A DNA stretch of 53,720 nucleotides, from NCBI GenBank assembly GCA_029061605.1, contig JAIDRT010000034.1:1-53720 (forward strand), given 5' to 3'. Shown here piece by piece: positions 26,111-34,284 of the stretch. Under the pieces are notes generated by a model. The model had not been told where the DNA came from. It worked only from the letters and a program-made list of their open reading frames with translations, and did not search any database. This stretch comes from Clostridia bacterium. Its GTDB lineage: Bacteria > Bacillota > Clostridia > Christensenellales > UBA3700. Each line of letters opens with the position of its first letter. Within the stretch, counting starts at the first letter, position 1. The position numbers and the translations under genes are program-made.

Positions 26111-27313
26111 TTAGAGCGCCTCTACGATTTCTTTTGTCTCTCTCGCAATGACGAGTTCTTCATTCGTAGGAATGACGAGTACTGCCACCTTGCTGTCCTT
26201 TGCGCTTATGTCTGCAAAACTGCCTCCGGGAGCGCTTTGGTTGAGTTTTTCGTCAAGTTTTATGCCCAAGAATTCCATATCCCCAGCCACTGAATTGCGG
26301 ATACGCGCGCCGTTTTCGCCAATACCGCCAGTGAATACTACTGCGTCAAGTCCGCCCATTGCCACTGCGTACGAGCCAATAAGTTTGCGTATCTGATAAG
26401 CGAACATATCGTAAGCAAGTTTTGCTCTCTCGTTGCCATTGTCGATAGCCTCGCAAAGTTTTCTGAAGTCGGAACTTACTCCGCTCACGCCAAGAAAACC
26501 GCTCTTTTTGTTGAGATAATTGCTCATATCGTCAAGGGACATACCCTTTGCGTTGGCAAGCATAACTACTGCGGCGGCGTCAATATTTCCCGCTCTCGTA
26601 CCCATAATGAGACCTTCAAGCGGAGTCATACCCATAGAAGTGTCAATACATTTGCCGTCTTTTACCGCGGTGATAGAAGAGCCGTTGCCAAGGTGACAGG
26701 TGACTATCTTACCGCTTGGCTTACCCTTGGAAGAAAGATACTTGATTGCCTCTTGAGATACAAACTTGTGCGAAGTGCCGTGGAAACCGTACTTACGTAT
26801 CTTAGTCGCCTGATAATCCTCGTAAGGAATAGCGTACATCTTTGCCTTGTCAGGCATAGTGCTGTGGAACGCCGTGTCGAATACCACTACGTTGGGACAG
26901 TCGACTATTGACATACAAGACTTGAGACACGCAAGGCTTGCAGGGTTGTGCAACGGAGCAAGAGGCGCTATCTCCTCAAGTTTTTTGATAGCCTCGCCGT
27001 CTACGTAAGAAGACTTTGTGAAAGCCTCGCCAGAGTGCACTACTCTGTGACCTATTGCGCTTATTTCCTTTGGAGAAGATATACTGCCGTACTCCTTGTT
27101 TGTCAAACACTCCATTACAAGATTAAACGCGTCGGTATGATCGGCAAGCGGTCTTTCCACTACGTAAGACTTGCCGCCCACCTTATGAGTGTTCTTTGAG
27201 CCTTCGATTCCTATACATTCTACAGTTCCTTTGCAAATGACTTCTTCTTTCGTCATCTCAATAAGTTGATATTTGAGAGAAGAACTTCCTGCATTGACAA
27301 CCAATATTTTCAT
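26111..27313 (-). CDS. ackA: Acetate kinase
   Basis: The 400-residue protein has the ASKHA-fold signatures of acetate kinase: VNAGSSSLKYQL at the N-terminus, VFDTAFHSTMP, GFHGTSHKFV, HLGNGSS and VFTGGIGENG. It makes ATP and acetate from acetyl phosphate. It lies 37 bases after pta and probably shares its transcript. AAGGAG precedes the ATG. Confidence 0.98.
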   Translation of the reverse strand: MKILVVNAGSSSLKYQLIEMTKEEVICKGTVECIGIEGSKNTHKVGGKSYVVERPLADHTDAFNLVMECLTNKEYGSISSPKEISAIGHRVVHSGEAFTKSSYVDGEAIKKLEEIAPLAPLHNPASLACLKSCMSIVDCPNVVVFDTAFHSTMPDKAKMYAIPYEDYQATKIRKYGFHGTSHKFVSQEAIKYLSSKGKPSGKIVTCHLGNGSSITAVKDGKCIDTSMGMTPLEGLIMGTRAGNIDAAAVVMLANAKGMSLDDMSNYLNKKSGFLGVSGVSSDFRKLCEAIDNGNERAKLAYDMFAYQIRKLIGSYAVAMGGLDAVVFTGGIGENGARIRNSVAGDMEFLGIKLDEKLNQSAPGGSFADISAKDSKVAVLVIPTNEELVIARETKEIVEAL

Positions 27314-27350
27314 AAACTACTCCTTATAATACGATACTTAAAAAATTGTT

Positions 27351-28346
27351 TTAGTTTTGACTTGCCTGCACTGCCGTGATTGCGACTACCGCAACGATAT
27401 CGTCGCTCGTGCAACCTCTAGAGAGGTCGTTGATAGGTTTTGCAAAGCCTTGACAGATTGGACCTATAGCAGTCGCTCCGCTAAATCTCTGCGTGAGTTT
27501 GTAGCCGATATTGCCCGACTGCAAATCAGGGAAAATAAAGATATTTGCCTTGCCTGCCACGTCGCTGCCAGGCGCTTTAAGTCTGCCTACGGACGGCACG
27601 ATTGCGGCGTCTACTTGCAACTCGCCGTCAATCTCTATCTCAGGCGCTTTTTCTCTCACAAGATTGGTCGCCTCGACGACTTTGTCTACGAATTCGTGCT
27701 TTGCACTGCCCTTTGTGGAGAATGAAAGCATAGCAACTTTTGGCTCTTCAATGCCAGCCAAATCCTTTGCTGTAGCAGTGGAAGAAATTGCAATATCAGC
27801 AAGTTGCTCCGCCGTCGGATTGATATTGACTGCGCAATCGCCAAATACCATTATATCTTGCGCCTTGTATGGCGTACCCTCAAATGCCATAAGGAAACAA
27901 CTAGACACCGTCTTGATACCCGGCTTGGTCTTGACAATCGTAAGGCCCGACCTCAACACGTTGCCTGTGGAATTGATTGCGCCGGCTACCATACCGTCTG
28001 CGTCGCCCTTCTTAATCATCATTGCGCCAAAGTTAAGATACTTTCTAATCTCAGTCTTTGCGACGTCCAACGTCATACCTTTTGCCTTTCTCAATTCATA
28101 AAGGGTGTTGGCATAATCTTCTATATCTGCCGTCAACGGATTGACTATCTTGATGCCGTCAAAATTTGCTTGCGGATACATAACTTTCAACTTCTCTTCG
28201 TCACCGAGAAGTATTACGTTGGCAATCTTATTTTGAACGATAGTCTGCGCCGCCTCGACTGTACGAGGCTCCTCGCCCTCTGCCAATACGATGGTCTTGT
28301 TGAGTTTTTTTGCTTTGTCGATAATGCTGTCGATAATTTTGCTCAT
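27351..28346 (-). CDS. pta: Phosphate acetyltransferase
   Basis: The 331-residue single-domain Pta (KTIVLAEGEEPRTVEAAQ at the start, GDADGMVAGAINSTGNVLRSG, ANIFIFPDLQSGNIGYK, and RGCTSDDIV near the end) converts acetyl-CoA and phosphate to acetyl phosphate. Together with ackA it gives the acetate/ATP branch of fermentation. GAGGAAG precedes the ATG. Confidence 0.97.
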   Translation of the reverse strand: MSKIIDSIIDKAKKLNKTIVLAEGEEPRTVEAAQTIVQNKIANVILLGDEEKLKVMYPQANFDGIKIVNPLTADIEDYANTLYELRKAKGMTLDVAKTEIRKYLNFGAMMIKKGDADGMVAGAINSTGNVLRSGLTIVKTKPGIKTVSSCFLMAFEGTPYKAQDIMVFGDCAVNINPTAEQLADIAISSTATAKDLAGIEEPKVAMLSFSTKGSAKHEFVDKVVEATNLVREKAPEIEIDGELQVDAAIVPSVGRLKAPGSDVAGKANIFIFPDLQSGNIGYKLTQRFSGATAIGPICQGFAKPINDLSRGCTSDDIVAVVAITAVQASQN

Positions 28347-28393
28347 TTCACTTCCTCCGAATTACTTTATTTTTAATTCAGTATGCTATATAA

Positions 28394-28422
28394 TTGATAT
28401 AGTAAATTATACTCTCTATAAA
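28394..28422 (+). promoter_or_regulatory. Predicted promoter of tmcAL
   Basis: TTGATA (28394-28399), a 17-base spacer and TATAAA (28417-28422) on the plus strand, 30 bases before the tmcAL start. It overlaps the minus-strand pta promoter. Confidence 0.55.
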
Positions 28423-28434
28423 AAAGATTGTAAA
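28406..28434 (-). promoter_or_regulatory. Promoter of pta-ackA
   Basis: On the minus strand TTTACA (28434-28429), a 17-base spacer and TATAAT (28411-28406). Confidence 0.75.
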
Positions 28435-28452
28435 GAGTTTAAGGAGCAAAAA

Positions 28453-29592
28453 ATGAAAATTGCCGTCATAATTTGCGAATACAATCCATTGCAAAAAGGA
28501 CACGTATACCATATTTCGCGCGCCATAAAAGACACTGGAGCGCAGAAAGTAATATGCATTATGAGCGGCAACTTTACACAACGAGGAGAACTTGCAATCG
28601 CCGACAAATATACGCGCGCAACTTGGGCAATCAAAAACGGCGCAGATATGGTCGTAGAACTTCCTCCGCAGCACGTCCTGACTACGGCAAAGTATTTTGC
28701 GCTCGGCGGCGTAAAGATTGCAGATTTGATAAAGGGCGAAGTTACGTTGTCTTTTGGCAGCGAACTTGGCAATCTGCAAGTACTGCAAGATATAGCGTCT
28801 TTTCAAGAAAACGACGCTTTTAAAACTGCTCTTGACGAAGAACTTAAAAGGGGCAACGGTTATGCTAAGAGTTATGCAGCCGCTCTAACTCAACTTCATC
28901 CCGACTATGCCGACGCTCTGACGACGCCCAACAACATTTTGGCGGTGGAATATATCAAGGCTCTTAATGCAGTTAAATCATCTATTGTTCCTCACACTAT
29001 TGCAAGGGTTGGCGGCGGATATCACCAAACGACAGCCGACGAGTACCCCTCTGCAAGCGCAATCCGCAGTATGTGGCAAAAAGGAGATTTGCAGACACTC
29101 GCTCAAGGCGTTCCGCAATGCGTATATGATTATCTTAAAAATACCTCGCCGACAGATTGGCAAGACGCCAACGACAAAATGTTTGCCCTCTTGAAATTCA
29201 ATGTCAATAATATCGACTTAAAAAATATTCACGGCATTAAAGAAGGCGTGGAAAACAGAATTATCGCTGCGCTTAAAGAGAGCGATTGCTGGCAGGAACT
29301 TGTCGACAAATTGGCGACAAAAAGATATACCAACGCTTATCTATTGCGTACGCTGATAAATATTCTCATATCAAATACTTTTCAAGCGCAAGACCTGCAA
29401 GACCAAAATATTGATTTTGTCAACGTGCTTGCCATAGAAAAGAACTGCAAAGATCTGCTGTCTGCTTTTGACTGCCGAGTGATAACCAAATCGTCAGATC
29501 TTCCCAACGGCAGTTTAATCAAACGCGCAGACAACCTATATTCAAGCGTAACAAAAAACATACCACAATATATGCAGATAGTTGAAAGATAG
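28453..29592 (+). CDS. tmcAL: tRNA(Met) cytidine acetate ligase TmcAL
   Basis: The protein (379 residues) has the nucleotidyltransferase-like start MKIAVIICEYNPLQKGHVYH with the HxGH-type site, then MSGNFTQRGELAI and PSASAIRSM, all typical of TmcAL. This enzyme uses acetate and ATP to acetylate C34 of elongator tRNA-Met. The ATG at 28453 has AAGGAG seven bases upstream; the frame is open further upstream but that part overlaps the pta start and is not used. Its acetate requirement is notable beside pta-ackA. Confidence 0.92.
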   Translation: MKIAVIICEYNPLQKGHVYHISRAIKDTGAQKVICIMSGNFTQRGELAIADKYTRATWAIKNGADMVVELPPQHVLTTAKYFALGGVKIADLIKGEVTLSFGSELGNLQVLQDIASFQENDAFKTALDEELKRGNGYAKSYAAALTQLHPDYADALTTPNNILAVEYIKALNAVKSSIVPHTIARVGGGYHQTTADEYPSASAIRSMWQKGDLQTLAQGVPQCVYDYLKNTSPTDWQDANDKMFALLKFNVNNIDLKNIHGIKEGVENRIIAALKESDCWQELVDKLATKRYTNAYLLRTLINILISNTFQAQDLQDQNIDFVNVLAIEKNCKDLLSAFDCRVITKSSDLPNGSLIKRADNLYSSVTKNIPQYMQIVER

Positions 29593-29604
29593 ACTATTAA
29601 ACAA

Positions 29605-29641
29605 AGACTGTCGCAAATCGCTTGCGACAGCCTTTATTTTG
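29605..29641 (+). terminator. Intrinsic terminator of tmcAL
   Basis: ACTGTCGCAA-loop-TTGCGACAGCC followed by TTTATTTT. On the other strand it could also stop the convergent gene ending at 29661. Confidence 0.85.
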
Positions 29642-29660
29642 GAATACCTATTAAAATTGA

Positions 29661-30887
29661 TTATTTTCTTATCTCTACGCCGTAAGTCTTGATAAACTCC
29701 ACGTCATTCATAAGTTGTTCGCTTGTAACGTTGGACTTGGCGATCAATGCGTTTTGTAATTTTGCTTGCGATATAATCTCGGCATTTTGCGCTATCTGTA
29801 CTTGTTGTTGGCTGGCAATTTGCGAAAGTTGATTGGATATTACGCCAAGTTGAGCAGATATTCTTGCCGCCGCGCTTTCTATTGTTGAGCAAATACATTC
29901 CGTTGCCTCCTGTATCGCCCCAATAATACGCTTGGTCTGTATCTCTCGCTCAAGTAGTTGCAACGCCTCTTTTATGCTTTCCGCTCTGCCTGTCTCTATG
30001 TAAAAGATAATCAAATCAAGATATTGCCAATCTCTTTCATCCAGCAACTTGTTGAACGTCTTTTGCAGTGACTCATAAACTGCTGCGCTACTATTATTAA
30101 TCTTTTCACATTGCGGCACATAGTGTTTATGAACAGCCTTGTTAATTTCTTTAAATTCGTTTAAAACATTAAGATTATATCTCTCGCAATCAAAAATACC
30201 GCGATCTGTATCTATAAATCCGTGCGCCAGCCAAATTAAGATTCCTGCTGCCACAATACCCAATCCACATAGAAACGCAAAACCGAATTTTTCGCTTTTT
30301 ATATTTATTACCAAGAAACAGATTGACACTATAATTCCTATAATCAGCGTAATATCAATCAAACTTCTCAATATTTTGTTTCTTTTATCTCGTTGCGCAA
30401 ATTCTTTGTACCTTTTTTTCTTATCTTCTATATGGGATTTGTACCTTTCGAATTGCAATTCAAATTCCTTTGAACATAACCACTGCACAAAAGATTTCTT
30501 TGCTTTATGAATATTTTTCTCGTCTTTTAAATCATTGCACCCATTCTGCTCTTTTATCTTATTTAATTCACGATAACTAAAGCAATCACTTTCATCCTCT
30601 TCACACTCTTCGTCTTCTGCAACATCTTCGCATTTCTGATCCACAACCCATTGCATTACCTCAATATCATTATACCGTCCATTGGCACAGTAATAATCTA
30701 TGTTATTCGAATATAAGTTGATTGCGTCTGCAATTTCTTCCTTTTCTTCAATATTTTTTAGAATTTCATCCAACTCATTCTCTTCCGTTTGACAAAGTTC
30801 GTCGGCATTTTGCGAGATTAAAGACAATCCCGCGCGCAAAGCATATAATTCGCCCAGCGTGTCGTTGTTTTTTGCTACATCTTCCAT
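29661..30887 (-). CDS. Unknown membrane protein with long C-terminal coiled coil
   Basis: A 408-residue protein that I do not recognise. Residues 1-110 are acidic and helical, with several Cys. Two membrane segments lie at about 174-195 and 201-222. After that comes a helical domain containing YLDLIIFYIETGRAESIKEA and REIQTKRIIGAIQEA, and the last ~90 residues are Gln/Ala/Ile-rich (QLGVISNQLSQIASQQQVQI), suggesting a coiled coil. The ATG at 30887 is chosen over an in-frame start 19 codons upstream that lies inside the terminator region; GGAG is ten bases before it. It is preceded by a long hairpin RNA and an intrinsic terminator, so its transcription may depend on read-through. Confidence 0.75.
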   Translation of the reverse strand: MEDVAKNNDTLGELYALRAGLSLISQNADELCQTEENELDEILKNIEEKEEIADAINLYSNNIDYYCANGRYNDIEVMQWVVDQKCEDVAEDEECEEDESDCFSYRELNKIKEQNGCNDLKDEKNIHKAKKSFVQWLCSKEFELQFERYKSHIEDKKKRYKEFAQRDKRNKILRSLIDITLIIGIIVSICFLVINIKSEKFGFAFLCGLGIVAAGILIWLAHGFIDTDRGIFDCERYNLNVLNEFKEINKAVHKHYVPQCEKINNSSAAVYESLQKTFNKLLDERDWQYLDLIIFYIETGRAESIKEALQLLEREIQTKRIIGAIQEATECICSTIESAAARISAQLGVISNQLSQIASQQQVQIAQNAEIISQAKLQNALIAKSNVTSEQLMNDVEFIKTYGVEIRK

Positions 30888-30909
30888 ACTCTTTTCTCTC
30901 CTTTTGATT

Positions 30910-31066
30910 AAAATAAAAATAGGCATCCCAAAAGAGATGCCCACACAAGGTATCCCTTTCGATTGTTTTGCACCACAACTCCTCTACACATAGCAAGGAT
31001 GAAAGAGAATACACTTATGCCTAATGTATTTTCCTTGCTGTGTGATATATTAAGTTGTGGTGCAAA
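30910..31066 (-). ncRNA. Candidate structured RNA or attenuator: ~100-nt hairpin plus terminator
   Basis: On the minus strand the sequence folds as nested stems. The outer arms are perfect 14-mers (AGTTGTGGTGCAAA at 31053-31066 and its complement at 30967-30980). The next pair is 13 bases with one mismatch (31032-31044 with 30987-30999). The inner pair is TGTATT/AATACA (31025-31030 with 31008-31013). A linker follows, then a terminator, GGGCATC-TCTTTT-GGGATGCC with an AT-rich T tract (30910-30942). No known family was recognised. The RNA could be free-standing (about 155 nt) or act as an attenuator of the gene starting at 30887. Confidence 0.7.
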
Positions 31067-31069
31067 TTT

Positions 31070-31098
31070 AGTGTAACATAGAAAATTCAATTATTCAA
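31070..31098 (-). promoter_or_regulatory. Predicted promoter of the hairpin RNA
   Basis: On the minus strand TTGAAT (31098-31093), a 17-base spacer and TACACT (31075-31070). Transcription would begin inside the outer hairpin arm, near 31063. Confidence 0.55.
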
Positions 31099-31135
31099 GC
31101 GTTTTAAATTTTATAACGATTAAAATTTATATAGT

Positions 31136-31222
31136 TAGACTCTTCGACTTCGTTTCACTCCGCTCAGAGTGACATAAATAAGTTGAGATTTCTCCACTTC
31201 ACTGCGTTTTGGTCGAAATGAC
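31136..31222. repeat. Dispersed short palindromic repeats (two copies)
   Basis: GACTCTTCGACTTCG...CTCAGAGTGAC (about 31138-31173) and GAGATTTCTCC...GGTCGAAATGAC (31184-31221). Same family as elsewhere in the window. They lie immediately upstream of the YlbJ-like gene. Confidence 0.7.
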
Positions 31223-31259
31223 AATGTATAATTACGCTTTTTTTGACATATATTTTGAT

Positions 31260-32249
31260 ATGTTTACTCTCTCTAAAAAAGCAAGAAAGGCGTTGCCATT
31301 TTCGCTAATAATATGCTTTTTTATTTGCTGTCTTGTCATCAATCCGCAAAGATATATTCAAAGTATTTTCAGCGGAATGTTGCTCTTTGCAAAAAACGTG
31401 GCGCCCGCGCTATTTCCCTTTTTCTTTTTTACAAAACTTCTCACTGGTCTTGGCGGAGCAAGCGCGCTTGGGAAAGCCCTCAAAAAACCTGTGGCAAGGC
31501 TCTATAACGCTCCTCAAGAGAGCGGATATATATTGGTAATGAGTTTGATATCCGGCTACCCTATTGGAGCAAAACTCATAAGCGATTTTTACGAAAACGG
31601 CAACTTTACGATAGAAAATTGCAAGAAAGTCTCTACGTTTACGTCCACTTCAGGACCGCTCTTCGTAGTGGGCACGGTAGGTACGCTGATGCTCTCATCT
31701 CCAAAGGCAGGATACGTGCTATTTTTGTGTCACGCGCTTGGCGCTCTAGTCAACGGACTGATATATAGAGGCAGAAAGAGCGAAGAAAAGGCTCTGTCAA
31801 TGCCGCCGTCGCAAAACGATGACGATCTGCTCAACAAATCTATCACGTCGTCAATTCTATCAGTGCTTGTCGTAGGCGGATATATCGCCATTTTCAGTAT
31901 GATAATTGACATTGCAATAGACCTCAAGATCGTAGACGCCTTAGCATTTTTGCTTGAAAAGCCCCTGTCTCTCTTTGGCATATCAGAGCAAGTAGCAGAG
32001 GCTACGGTAATATCTCTGATAGAAATCACAAGAGGTTGCCAAGCCTTTGCGCAAAGCGGAGTAAGCATAAAAATAATCCTGCCGTTTATCGCAGGACTAC
32101 TCTCTTTCGGCGGTCTTTCCATTACATTTCAATCTTTGACTTTTCTCAAAGGCTGCAAGGTCAAGACGTCGTATTATATGCTGGTAAAACTCACTCAAGC
32201 CATCGTAACTTTCTTGATATCTTTGGCTGTCGTGCAAATATTTTATTGA
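31260..32249 (+). CDS. YlbJ-like integral membrane protein
   Basis: This protein of about 329 residues has many membrane segments and the pattern of the YlbJ/nucleoside-recognition (Gate) family: NPQRYIQSIFSGM, ALFPFFFFTKLLTGLGG, MSLISGYPIGAKLISDFYENG and TSTSGPLFVVGTVG, then PFIAGLLSFGGLS. YlbJ of Bacillus is needed for spore coat or cortex formation, but a sporulation role cannot be claimed here. The start is uncertain: ATG at 31260 fits the family N-terminus (MFTLSKKARKALPFS), but no ribosome site is visible, and the frame is open to 31209 inside a dispersed repeat. Confidence 0.85.
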   Translation: MFTLSKKARKALPFSLIICFFICCLVINPQRYIQSIFSGMLLFAKNVAPALFPFFFFTKLLTGLGGASALGKALKKPVARLYNAPQESGYILVMSLISGYPIGAKLISDFYENGNFTIENCKKVSTFTSTSGPLFVVGTVGTLMLSSPKAGYVLFLCHALGALVNGLIYRGRKSEEKALSMPPSQNDDDLLNKSITSSILSVLVVGGYIAIFSMIIDIAIDLKIVDALAFLLEKPLSLFGISEQVAEATVISLIEITRGCQAFAQSGVSIKIILPFIAGLLSFGGLSITFQSLTFLKGCKVKTSYYMLVKLTQAIVTFLISLAVVQIFY

Positions 32250-32731
32250 TTTCCGCCATCTCCGTCGCATTCTCCGCCGTCACTCACGTAAAGACTGTTG
32301 CGCTTTGCGTATACTTTGTTGAGCATATCTCTCATAGAATTCTCAACGTCCAAGTAAAGAGCGTTGACTTGCTCATAACTCTGCTCAACAAGATTATCGG
32401 CATAAGCGCCGGCATTGTTGACGAGTTCGCTCGCCTGCATTTGCGCATCTTTCATTATCTCGCTCTCTGCGACTAGGCGCATCGCCTCTTGCTTTGCCTC
32501 TTCGACTATAGCCTGCGCCTCTTTGTCAGCCTCCGCCTTGATATTGTCGCAATCTCTCAAAATCAAAGTAGCCTCTGCAAGTTCTGCCGGAAGTTGATTT
32601 CTTATCTGCTGCAACATTATAAGACAAGCGTTGGCGTCGACAAGACGCATATTGGAAAACATCTGTTTTTTGCCGTTGTTGATAGTCTCCTCAAGCCTGT
32701 CCAAAAGTCTGCTTATCGTCATCGTATTCAT
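32243..32731 (-). CDS. Coiled-coil protein encoded next to CoaD
   Basis: A 162-residue, mostly helical protein. Residues 60-130 read like a long charged coiled coil (EADKEAQAIVEEAKQEAMRL, then ASELVNNAGAYADN), similar in style to V/F-type ATPase stator or DivIVA-like proteins, without a firm family match. It ends in an acidic Gly-rich tail. Its ATG overlaps the preceding stop (ATGA), so it is translationally coupled to the rsmD-coaD fusion; AAGGAG lies upstream. Function unknown. Confidence 0.8.
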   Translation of the reverse strand: MNTMTISRLLDRLEETINNGKKQMFSNMRLVDANACLIMLQQIRNQLPAELAEATLILRDCDNIKAEADKEAQAIVEEAKQEAMRLVAESEIMKDAQMQASELVNNAGAYADNLVEQSYEQVNALYLDVENSMRDMLNKVYAKRNSLYVSDGGECDGDGGNQ

Positions 32732-33726
32732 AGTTTCTCCTTATAAGCCTTGACGACTGCTCTTGCTACGCCGTCTGGCAAATATTTTTTTATATCCTCG
32801 CCATTTTTGAGTTTTTCTCTTATCAGCGAGGAAGAGATTTCTCTTATGCCCTCAACGAGTTGAGTACGCAATCCGTGTTCTTCGTTGAACTTCGCCATAT
32901 CCTCTTCGTACTTGAGATCTTCTTGATTGCGATACCCTCTATATACCTTCTGTATTCCGCGCTCTTTGCAATACTCGTATACGTATCCGTCGCACACGTC
33001 AACGGTGACGTTGAGATAATCTTTGACGGCGAGCCTTGCAAATTTCAATCTCTCTTCAAGTGAAAACAAGTACTGCTTATCAGGATTGCAAGCAAGCAAT
33101 ATGACAATTTCGTCGTATTCGTCAAGCGCCTTGTCCAACACGTCTAAATGCCCCTTGGTGATCGGGTCGTAACTCCCCGCAAGCGCAGTCTTGCCTCTAG
33201 ACGTCGCTATATAGTCAACAGTGACGATACCAAAACTCTTACGCTTTGCTACATACATACCGTCAGGCAACTTATATTGCTTATCGGAGTGCTCATAAAT
33301 AATATATCCGCCGTCGGCAAGCATCCCTCTGTCCTTGACGATTTGGCATATTTCCTCAATATAGTCCGTCTTATACGGCGGGTCTACAAAGATAAAATCC
33401 CATTTGCCTTCCGCCGTATACAGCGTATCTCTAAAATCCCTGTTGACAGTCTTATATGGTTCGACTATCCCCTTGAGATTGCTTTGCGTGAGAGCAATTG
33501 ACGTCCTGCTTGCATCGGCAAAAAGCGTATAACTTGCGCCTCTACTGATAGCCTCGATACCCATCGAGCCGCTGCCGCAGAACAAGTCAAGAAATCTGCT
33601 GCCTGCGACGTCAAATTGAATTACGTTGAAGATACTCTCCTTGACCTTGTCGCCTGTGGGACGCACGTCGTTGCCTATTGGAGATTCTAGCCTTTTGCCT
33701 CTGTATTTTCCGCTTATTACTCTCAT
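32728..33726 (-). CDS. rsmD-coaD: RsmD-CoaD fusion: 16S rRNA m2G966 methyltransferase + phosphopantetheine adenylyltransferase
   Basis: The single open frame of 332 residues contains two enzymes. Residues 1-175 are RsmD: RVISGKYRGKRLESP, the AdoMet site DLFCGSGSMGIEA (47-59) and the catalytic DPPY (115-118). Residues 179-332 are CoaD: ALAGSYDPITKGHLDVL with the nucleotidyltransferase GxxDPxTxGH motif, YRGYRNQEDLKYE, and ISSSLIREKL (297-306). The genes are often neighbours in Bacillota, and here are joined with no stop or start between them. CoaD makes dephospho-CoA. It lies 12 bases after the cyclo-ligase gene. Confidence 0.93.
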   Translation of the reverse strand: MRVISGKYRGKRLESPIGNDVRPTGDKVKESIFNVIQFDVAGSRFLDLFCGSGSMGIEAISRGASYTLFADASRTSIALTQSNLKGIVEPYKTVNRDFRDTLYTAEGKWDFIFVDPPYKTDYIEEICQIVKDRGMLADGGYIIYEHSDKQYKLPDGMYVAKRKSFGIVTVDYIATSRGKTALAGSYDPITKGHLDVLDKALDEYDEIVILLACNPDKQYLFSLEERLKFARLAVKDYLNVTVDVCDGYVYEYCKERGIQKVYRGYRNQEDLKYEEDMAKFNEEHGLRTQLVEGIREISSSLIREKLKNGEDIKKYLPDGVARAVVKAYKEKL

Positions 33727-33738
33727 ATAGGTTTGCTC

Positions 33739-34284
33739 CTAAATGTCTTGCCTTTTGACTGCGCCGCTTGGCGTAATCAGCATATCGAGAGGCTTGTCCC
33801 AACTGTCGCAAACCACTTCGTTGACAACCTGTTCTTCAAAGGCAAGTCCCACCTTAAACGTGTCTATGGCTTGAAAATATCTATCATAATATCCCTTGCC
33901 CTTTCCAAGCCGATTGAGCCTTCTGTCCACGCCCAAAAGCGGCGTGATTGTCACGCTTGGACTTACGTCACTTGGCGACAGCCTTTCGCCGATAGGCTCG
34001 TATATGCCCCAATTCGCCTCTTTATATCTTGTATCTTTATCCACCTTGACAAGCAACATATCGTTGCCGTCGACAACAGGCAAATATACGTCTCTGCTTT
34101 GGCAAAAATACTCTATGATTGCTTTTGTGTCAACTTCGCTTGGCAAGGAATTGTATATGCATATACTTCCGCTTGGCAATGGCGCGCTTTGCAAAATTTT
34201 TGCAATCTCTCCGCTTTGCTCCGCCTTATTGGTTATGCCTGCGATAATGGCTCTCAATTCCTTTCTTTGCGACGGCTTGTCCAT
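33739..34284 (-). CDS. 5-formyltetrahydrofolate cyclo-ligase family protein
   Basis: This 181-residue protein has the family's N-terminal basic stretch and the C-terminal ATP-site motif LLGVDRRLNRLGKGKGYYDRYF. The enzyme converts 5-formyl-THF to 5,10-methenyl-THF with ATP. The ATG at 34284 overlaps the hydratase stop as TGATG. It belongs to the hydratase operon. Confidence 0.93.
   Translation of the reverse strand: MDKPSQRKELRAIIAGITNKAEQSGEIAKILQSAPLPSGSICIYNSLPSEVDTKAIIEYFCQSRDVYLPVVDGNDMLLVKVDKDTRYKEANWGIYEPIGERLSPSDVSPSVTITPLLGVDRRLNRLGKGKGYYDRYFQAIDTFKVGLAFEEQVVNEVVCDSWDKPLDMLITPSGAVKRQDI

Noticed and set aside
28291..28452. Upstream extension of tmcAL
   Set aside because: It overlaps the pta start and promoters and encodes a hydrophobic stretch absent from the family; AAGGAG marks the ATG at 28453.
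30910..31066. Retron msr-msd, 6S RNA or SRP RNA
   Set aside because: No reverse transcriptase is nearby; the size and hairpin pattern do not fit 6S, and the SRP RNA tetraloop and flanking motifs are missing.
31209..31259. Upstream extension of the YlbJ-like gene
   Set aside because: It begins with TTG inside a dispersed repeat, and the family N-terminus aligns with the ATG at 31260.
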